17,932 bases of DNA from Clostridiaceae bacterium (GTDB taxonomy: Bacteria > Bacillota > Clostridia > Oscillospirales > Acutalibacteraceae): NCBI GenBank assembly GCA_016281115.1, contig JAEEHZ010000136.1, positions 1-17,932 on the forward strand. The letters run 5' to 3'. The translations under genes and the position numbers were made by a program. Positions 13,342 to 17,932 of this stretch are shown here, piece by piece. The notes below the pieces were generated by a model, which saw only the letters and a program-made list of their open reading frames with translations, searched no databases and was not told the DNA's origin. The number at the start of each line of letters is the position of its first letter. The stretch's first letter is position 1.

Positions 13342-14868
13342 ATGGTTTACTCGAGCAACAGTATGGGGATATTCGGGCTAGATGCGTTCAAAGTACAGGT
13401 AGAAGCAAATATCGAACGGGGTCTGCCTTATTTCGGAGTTGTAGGCTTACCAGACGCAGCGGTAAAAGAATCTCGCGACCGTGTTCGCGCTGCTATAACA
13501 AACTGCGGCTTTACATTTCCGGTGGCTCGTATAATTGTGAATTTAGCGCCAGCCGATATACGCAAAGAGGGACCTATATACGACCTGCCGATACTAATCT
13601 CCCTGCTTTCGGCAACAGGCCAGCTAAGCGGTGACTATGACGACAGCGCATTTATAGGCGAGCTGTCTCTTTCGGGCGATGTAAGAAGCATTAACGGAGT
13701 TTTGCCCATGACAATAGAGGCAAAAAACGCAGGCTTTAAAAATATATTTGTGCCGTATGATAATTGCAGCGAAGCCGCCGCGATTGAAGGAATAAACGTT
13801 TACGGTGTCAAAAATGTATATGAATTGTGTTCCCACCTTACGGGAGGCAAAGAGCTTTCACCTGCAAAATATACTCCTCCCGCAGAACCAAACCATACAA
13901 TATATCCCGATTTTTGCCAGGTAAAGGGTCAGTTTGAGGCAAAGCGCGCTTTAGAGATAGCGGCGGCAGGCGGTCACAATATACTGCTTATAGGACCTCC
14001 GGGTTCGGGCAAAAGTATGCTTGCAAAAAGAGTACCCTCTATCCTTCCCGAAATGACATTTGATGAAACTATTGAAACCACAAAGATTCACTCCGTTGCA
14101 GGGAATATCTCAAGCGGTCATTCGCTTGTTACAGAAAGACCATTCAGGTCGCCTCACCACACAATATCCCCGGCAGGGCTCACAGGCGGAGGAACAATTC
14201 CTCACCCCGGGGAAATAAGCCTTGCGCACAATGGCGTATTATTTCTTGATGAGCTTCCCGAATTTCCTCGCAGTACGATGGAGGCATTAAGGCAGCCTCT
14301 TGAGGACGGCGTCGTTACCATATCAAGAGTTACCGCCTCTCTGTCTTATCCTTGTTCAATAATTCTTATAGGAGCTATGAATCCCTGCCCGTGCGGCTAT
14401 TTCGGCAACAGCGTGCGTAAGTGCGTATGCTCGCCGTCAGCCGTTGCAAAGTATTTATCTCGTATTTCGGGACCGCTTCTTGACAGATTCGATATCCATA
14501 TTGAAGTGCCTGCGGTTAAGTTTGAAGATATAAGCAACGACCTGCCGAGCGAAAGATCTTCGGAAATACGCAAACGTGTAAACGAAACCCGCAAATTACA
14601 GCAAGAGCGCTACAAAGAATGCGGCATTACCTGCAACGCCAAGCTGACACCGGGAATGATGGAAAAATACTGTAAATTAGACAGCAGAGCCGTAACCATA
14701 ATGAAAAACGCGTTTGATAATATGGGGCTTTCCGCAAGAGCTTACGATAAAATACTTAAAGTTGCGCGCACCATTGCTGATATGGACTGCAGCGAGATAA
14801 TTCAGCCGCAGCACATAACGGAAGCTATCCGTTACCGCAGTCTTGATAATAAATATTGGAAGGTTTAA
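13342..14868 (+). CDS. yifB: YifB/ComM-family Mg-chelatase-like AAA+ ATPase
   Basis: AAA+ ATPase of the YifB/ComM family; in naturally competent proteobacteria ComM is a branch-migration helicase used in transformation. The role in Clostridia is unproven. It has 508 residues, full length. The N-terminal ChlI/Lon-S9-like domain spans about 10-165 (VEANIERGLPYFGVVGLPDAAVKESR, LAPADIRKEGPIYDLPI). Walker A is GPPGSGKS (218-225) and Walker B is LFLDE (300-304). The RPFRSPHHTISPAGLTGGG block is typical of the family. A Cys cluster, PCPCGYFGNSVRKCVC (C349, C351, C361, C363), may bind metal. The ATG at 13342 follows GAGGTGAT (13330-13337); a GTG at 13333 is within this site and is rejected. The gene is monocistronic, between two terminators. 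Confidence 0.95.
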   Translation: MVYSSNSMGIFGLDAFKVQVEANIERGLPYFGVVGLPDAAVKESRDRVRAAITNCGFTFPVARIIVNLAPADIRKEGPIYDLPILISLLSATGQLSGDYDDSAFIGELSLSGDVRSINGVLPMTIEAKNAGFKNIFVPYDNCSEAAAIEGINVYGVKNVYELCSHLTGGKELSPAKYTPPAEPNHTIYPDFCQVKGQFEAKRALEIAAAGGHNILLIGPPGSGKSMLAKRVPSILPEMTFDETIETTKIHSVAGNISSGHSLVTERPFRSPHHTISPAGLTGGGTIPHPGEISLAHNGVLFLDELPEFPRSTMEALRQPLEDGVVTISRVTASLSYPCSIILIGAMNPCPCGYFGNSVRKCVCSPSAVAKYLSRISGPLLDRFDIHIEVPAVKFEDISNDLPSERSSEIRKRVNETRKLQQERYKECGITCNAKLTPGMMEKYCKLDSRAVTIMKNAFDNMGLSARAYDKILKVARTIADMDCSEIIQPQHITEAIRYRSLDNKYWKV

Positions 14869-14882
14869 AACATCAGTGCCAA

Positions 14883-14926
14883 AAGCGGCAGTCAACCGAT
14901 AACGATTGACTGCCGCTTAATATTTT
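14883..14926. terminator. Bidirectional terminator between yifB and the protease gene
   Basis: A 13-bp perfect stem (14883-14895 with 14906-14918, core GCGGCAGTCAA) has a 10-base loop. It is followed by TAATATTTTT on the plus strand and, on the minus strand, by a CTTTT run. It lies between convergent genes and can serve both. Confidence 0.92.
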
Positions 14927-14948
14927 TCTCAGGAATATAATTATTTAA

Positions 14949-16775
14949 TTAAATAAGATCTGCAATATGCTTTTGCAAAAGCACAACATCAGTCATTGTA
15001 AGATCTCCGTCTGCGTCTATATCTGCCGCATTGAAGTGTGCACCGCTTAAAGTATCAAGCTTTGCAATGGCCTTTTGCATAATAACAACGTCGGTCATAG
15101 AGGTTGTGTTGTCACCGTCGGCATCGCCGAGCATAAAGCGCTTGACAAGTGTGTGAGAGCCGATAAGCTCGCTTTGATCTTCGATATCCCACATGCCGCT
15201 GTATATATTATTCATATAGAATGCTGCGTCGTCATCATCTAAGTAGTCAGGATCGTCCGAAACTACCTTTGTGTTATCAACAGCATCGGTAAACGCTTTT
15301 ATTCTGTAATTTGTTCCCGAAGCGCTCTTGTCTACCCAAGTATCGCTGTTGGAAGCTAAGAAGAAGCTCTCGCCGGGGTTTGTTTTGTTTGTAAAGTCTA
15401 TCCAGGACCAGGATTCTGTCTTGTCAACAAGCAAGCTGAGCTCATCGTCTGCGTTTGCAGTAAGTGTAACAACAACAGAGAAGCTTTCGCCTTCTTTAAG
15501 TGATATTGCGTTATCAAGCTTAATTGTGTGGTATCCGCAATAATCCTCGGTGCCTTCAATAGGAGCCGTTAAAGCGATCTTTCCGCTTGCGGGGTCGTTT
15601 TTGTCAGTGAGACCGGTGTAAATGTTTATTGAATAGTCAACATCGTTCTGAGCTGTCCAGAAAGACACTGCCTTTAACTCTTCATCGGACAAAGATGTGA
15701 ATACATTTGCCATTGTGGCAGAACCCTGTAAGTCTTCTGTGGCAAAATTAGATGTGCCGTCATATTGATAGTTGCGGTCAAAATTATCCGCAGCACCGTA
15801 ATCATAGAACTGAGACCAGCTTGAAAGAGCAGACGTATCTTCATAAGATACCCAGAAATATCCGTTGTCGCCCCATGTGGTATCCCAACTGTTTTTGATG
15901 AGCCATGCACCGTCTTCTTTAGGCTGGCAGCGTCTGCTGAAGTTATCTCTGCTGTAGTTGTCGTCCCAACCAACTACAGTTACCTGATGGTTGGTGGAGC
16001 TTTTCATAAGGTTGCAGAACGCGGCGGTCGCGTCGTTGTAGTAAGAGTCGTCGTGGTAGTAAGAGAAGGTACCTGCGCCGAATTTTGTTATCATATATTT
16101 CATATCATCTCTGTCTGCGGGAGAAACCCAATACATATTCTCCAGATGAACAGGTGACAGGCTGTATGATTCAGATTTATCGTCTACACCAAACGAAGGC
16201 TTAGCATTTGAATATGCGTATTGCAGGTTAACTTCTTCGTCTACCGCACTCGTCCATCGTGCAAGTGTAAAAGGCGTTAAAAACGGAGAGCCGCCCATAT
16301 CAAGGAAGCTGTAATAATAAGCGTATGAACGTGAAATCTTGTTGCTGTCACCGCTGAGCATATTAAGCTTGTCATAAGACGGGCTGTAATGGAAATACGC
16401 CAAATGCAATTCCGACATATTTGTAGATATATCGTATCCCAAATTCTTAATTAAAGACGCCTCGGTCGCGGCTGCTGTGGCGTGAGCCCAACAGGTTCCG
16501 TATTCGCCCTGGTCCTTTACAGAAGTGATATATCCTTCGCTCACAGAGCTGTACTTTTCGGGAAAAGCTTCGCCTCTGCGTCCCATAGCCTTTGTCATAA
16601 AGCTCGACTGACCAAGTTCAGCGTAGCTTTTAAAAGGCACGTCAATGTTAATTTCACCGTACTGTGAAACAACACCCGAGGTGCGCGCTGCAGAGTCCGC
16701 GAAAGCGGTAGCTCCAATGGTTGCGGTAAGTGTGAGCGAGATTGCCGCGCAAAGTACCTTTTTAAATATGTTCAT
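14949..16775 (-). CDS. Secreted papain-family (C1A) cysteine protease with lectin-like domain and C-terminal dockerin
   Basis: Exported protease of 608 residues. A Sec signal peptide (MNIFKKVLCAAISLTLTATIGATAFA) ends about residue 26. The C1A domain spans about 75-325. Q89 of the oxyanion hole and nucleophile C95 lie in SVKDQGEYGTCWAHA, H263 in NHQVTVVGWDD, and N295 in WLIKNSWDTTWGDNGYFW, so all four catalytic residues are present. Residues of about 350-495 form a beta-sandwich resembling the lectin-like domain seen after C1A domains in clostridial secreted proteins. Residues 550-606 are a dockerin with two loops, GDADGDNTTSMTD and ADIDADGDLTMTD. The ATG at 16775 follows a perfect AAGGAGGT. 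The promoter is strong (see 16846-16874). Likely role: extracellular protein degradation while docked to a cohesin scaffold (inferred); no cohesin is in view. Confidence 0.93.
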   Translation of the reverse strand: MNIFKKVLCAAISLTLTATIGATAFADSAARTSGVVSQYGEINIDVPFKSYAELGQSSFMTKAMGRRGEAFPEKYSSVSEGYITSVKDQGEYGTCWAHATAAATEASLIKNLGYDISTNMSELHLAYFHYSPSYDKLNMLSGDSNKISRSYAYYYSFLDMGGSPFLTPFTLARWTSAVDEEVNLQYAYSNAKPSFGVDDKSESYSLSPVHLENMYWVSPADRDDMKYMITKFGAGTFSYYHDDSYYNDATAAFCNLMKSSTNHQVTVVGWDDNYSRDNFSRRCQPKEDGAWLIKNSWDTTWGDNGYFWVSYEDTSALSSWSQFYDYGAADNFDRNYQYDGTSNFATEDLQGSATMANVFTSLSDEELKAVSFWTAQNDVDYSINIYTGLTDKNDPASGKIALTAPIEGTEDYCGYHTIKLDNAISLKEGESFSVVVTLTANADDELSLLVDKTESWSWIDFTNKTNPGESFFLASNSDTWVDKSASGTNYRIKAFTDAVDNTKVVSDDPDYLDDDDAAFYMNNIYSGMWDIEDQSELIGSHTLVKRFMLGDADGDNTTSMTDVVIMQKAIAKLDTLSGAHFNAADIDADGDLTMTDVVLLQKHIADLI

Positions 16776-16792
16776 AACAAAGACCTCCTTGT

Positions 16793-16831
16793 TTCACTCG
16801 CTTTAGCCACAAAACACTTTAAAGCGGTGAA
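16793..16831 (-). promoter_or_regulatory. Hairpin in the 5' leader of the protease mRNA
   Basis: In the minus-strand transcript TTCACCGCTTTA (16820-16831) can pair with TAAAGCGAGTGAA (16793-16805): 12 base pairs with one bulged A. It ends about 5 bases before the AAGGAGGT site. It could stabilise the message or modulate ribosome access; no role is shown. Confidence 0.55.
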
Positions 16832-16845
16832 TCGATGATGTGATG

Positions 16846-16874
16846 ATTATAACAGCATGTTCCGGTTTTGTCAA
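16846..16874 (-). promoter_or_regulatory. Perfect consensus sigma-A promoter for the dockerin protease
   Basis: On the minus strand TTGACA (16869-16874), exactly 17 bases, then TATAAT (16846-16851). Both boxes match consensus at all positions. The start point is near 16839, leaving a leader of about 64 bases with a hairpin. High expression unless repressed is expected. Confidence 0.93.
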
Positions 16875-16894
16875 CCATTTCTTGATTCTTTGTG

Positions 16895-16938
16895 TTTGTT
16901 AACAAAATCATTTCGTTGATTATAATACATTTTGTTAA
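16895..16938. promoter_or_regulatory. Operator-like palindrome upstream of the protease promoter
   Basis: TTTGTTAACAAA (16895-16906) is a perfect 12-bp palindrome. TTAACAAAAT (16899-16908) is mirrored by ATTTTGTTAA (16929-16938), 20 bases further on. The sites begin about 20 bases upstream of the protease -35 box, a common place for a regulator. The region is AT-rich, so chance is possible. Confidence 0.4.
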
Positions 16939-16971
16939 AAATTGCAATACATTAACGCTATGTTTTTTATT

Positions 16972-17000
16972 CTGACAAAAAAATATGTCTGTTACATAAT
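16972..17000 (+). promoter_or_regulatory. Plus-strand promoter candidate reading into the hairpin-rich element
   Basis: CTGACA (16972-16977), a 17-base spacer, and CATAAT (16995-17000), each matching consensus at five of six positions. The predicted start is near 17007, about 40 bases before the left terminal inverted repeat at 17046. No gene with a convincing start follows until 17678, so it may drive a non-coding RNA or be fortuitous. Confidence 0.4.
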
Positions 17001-17045
17001 ATTCTGTTTACAAAATAAAATGACAAATATTTTCATTGGTTCTCC

Positions 17046-17547
17046 ACGAAAAACTGTGGGATGCCAATTCAAGGCGCTTTGATTGGAAGCCTGTATTAGC
17101 GGTGGAGAACTGTATGCTCCACATTGGCTTACCCTCCGAAGGGATTGCAGACAACTAAAGAAAAAGCCCCCCTTTTTACATAAGGGAGTCTGTTTGTTAC
17201 GGGCGAACAGTGTTTATCTCTACAAAAAATTCGCCCTACAAAGCCAAAAAATGATAGATTCACCCCATCGAGAACGAAGCAGGGGGATCTCGTCCACCCA
17301 GTGGGGGGCGGCAGCCCCCCGGGTGGTCGCGAAAGGGGTTTCCAAAGGGGGAAACATCCGACGGGGTTCCCCCTTTGGTGTCCTTTGCCTACTTTCTCAC
17401 ATGGGAAAGTAGGTGCCTGCCCGGCATTAGGGCAAAACTCTGGGTTAAACTAAACCATCAGTTTTCCATCTCATCAGTTAGCTACGCTGACAGCCTCCTT
17501 TTACACAAAGTAATCTATTTTAATATTATTGTCCCACAGTTTTTCGT
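17046..17547. repeat. Hairpin-rich MITE-like element with perfect 16-bp terminal inverted repeats
   Basis: ACGAAAAACTGTGGGA at 17046-17061 is exactly mirrored by TCCCACAGTTTTTCGT at 17532-17547, giving a bounded unit of 502 bp. The inside is clearly richer in G and C than the AT-rich flanks and contains many short hairpins. These include GTGGAG/CTCCAC (17102-17122), GGGCGAA/TTCGCCC (17201-17236), three strong GC stems (17294-17413), TGCCC/GGGCA (17418-17434) and GTTAGC/GCTGAC (17477-17491). No transposase or convincing reading frame is present and no clear target-site duplication is seen at the edges. It looks like a non-autonomous mobile or dispersed intergenic repeat; a structured RNA is an alternative. 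Confidence 0.7.
17294..17413. repeat. Cluster of three strong GC-rich hairpins inside the element
   Basis: Hairpin 1 pairs CCACCC (17294-17299) with GGGTGG (17321-17326), with an inner GGGGGGC (17303-17309) / GCCCCCC (17314-17320) stem. Hairpin 2 is a perfect 12-bp stem, CCAAAGGGGGAA (17342-17353) with TTCCCCCTTTGG (17367-17378). Hairpin 3 pairs CCTACTTTC (17388-17396) with GAAAGTAGG (17405-17413). None is followed by a terminator-like T-run on the plus strand. Confidence 0.8.
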
Positions 17548-17614
17548 AAAGAGTGTTTTTATTGAATTTTAATCGGCACTTGAAAATAATATACAATAAA
17601 TATTGCTGTTTTTC

Positions 17615-17643
17615 TTGACTATTTTTGTTTTTTTCTTTATTAT
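17615..17643 (+). promoter_or_regulatory. Promoter of the small membrane-protein gene
   Basis: TTGACT (17615-17620), a 17-base spacer, and TATTAT (17638-17643), each one mismatch from consensus. The start point is near 17650, giving a leader of about 28 bases that contains the AGGGAGGA ribosome binding site. Confidence 0.75.
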
Positions 17644-17677
17644 AGCTATGATAAGTTAACGGTCAGGGAGGATAACC

Positions 17678-17932
17678 ATGGAATTTATACTGGTAATAAT
17701 AAGTGTTCTTGCTTGCTTTGCCGCAGGATTTGTACTATTGAAGCCCGAAACACGCCGTGCCTTTCCCACAGGCTTTTTAGGCGGCGCATTTTACGCCGAG
17801 GGCCTTTGGCTCATGCTTAATCATATTATATCGGAGATCTGGGAAGATAACCATATTATGGCGCTAATCAAATGTATAATAGATATTCTTGCGGCGGCAG
17901 GCACAATATACAGCATCGCGAAATTCACCAAA
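17678..17932 (+). CDS. Small membrane protein of unknown function (runs off the window)
   Basis: Not recognised. The ATG at 17678 follows a strong AGGGAGGA site (17665-17672) and a good promoter. The frame is open for 85 codons to the window edge, so the protein is incomplete. Residues of about 3-22 (FILVIISVLACFAAGFVLL) form a first membrane helix. Residues 26-62 hold a moderately hydrophobic stretch rich in Gly, Phe and Trp (FPTGFLGGAFYAEGLWLML). About 65-84 (IKCIIDILAAAGTIYSIAKF) forms another membrane helix. No catalytic motif is visible. The coding assignment is likely because start, ribosome site and promoter line up; function is unknown. Confidence 0.7.
   Translation, partial: MEFILVIISVLACFAAGFVLLKPETRRAFPTGFLGGAFYAEGLWLMLNHIISEIWEDNHIMALIKCIIDILAAAGTIYSIAKFTK

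Noticed and set aside
17083..17412. 109-codon frame through the hairpin-rich element
   Set aside because: No ribosome binding site, composition dictated by the GC hairpins, no recognisable domain; it is a by-product of the repeat.
17375..17572. 65-codon frame crossing the right end of the element
   Set aside because: Crosses the terminal inverted repeat, lacks a start signal and resembles nothing known.
16776..17677. CRISPR array or tRNA/rRNA gene in the long gene-free stretch
   Set aside because: No regularly spaced direct repeats and no cloverleaf or rRNA-like sequence was seen; the repeats are inverted and form hairpins.

Overview
This window is typical chromosomal sequence from a low-to-moderate GC Gram-positive anaerobe of the class Clostridia, most likely a ruminococcal or oscillospiral gut-type organism. 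The reasons are an ileS-divIVA-sepF-yggS cell-division block, a CIRCE-controlled groESL operon, strong AAGGAGG-type ribosome binding sites, and two secreted proteins ending in dockerin-type repeats. The assignment comes from gene content and protein style, not from a database search.

Left part (1-6072, minus strand): one long operon reads from right to left. Its genes are a HAD phosphatase, miaA, an HlyD-like membrane-anchored adaptor, yggS/ylmE, sepF, divIVA and ileS (cut by the window edge). The genes are close together or overlapping, and a good sigma-A-type promoter (TTGAAA, 17 bp, TATACT) precedes the first. SepF and DivIVA are cell-division proteins, MiaA and IleRS act on tRNA, and YggS is a PLP-binding protein.

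Middle (6073-9802): a divergent intergenic region holds a perfect 51-bp inverted repeat. It sits in front of a secreted protein with a probable repeat-rich N-terminal domain, a low-complexity linker and a C-terminal dockerin-like module. Then come a bidirectional terminator and the minus-strand groES-groEL operon, with a CIRCE operator just downstream of its promoter.

Right-centre (9884-14926, plus strand): dusB, asnS-murI and yifB (comM-like) are housekeeping genes, each transcription unit with a recognisable promoter. Clear hairpin terminators follow murI and yifB.

Right end (14949-17932): a minus-strand secreted papain-family protease carries a C-terminal dockerin and is driven by a perfect consensus promoter. 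A stretch of about 900 bases without a convincing gene follows. It holds that promoter, an operator-like palindrome, a plus-strand promoter candidate, and a hairpin-rich element of 502 bp bounded by perfect 16-bp terminal inverted repeats. The window ends inside a small membrane protein of unknown function.

Most of the window is ordinary. The least explained parts are the 502-bp element at 17046-17547, the palindrome at 6124-6174, the HlyD-like protein inside the division operon, and the two dockerin proteins, whose cohesin partners are not in the window.
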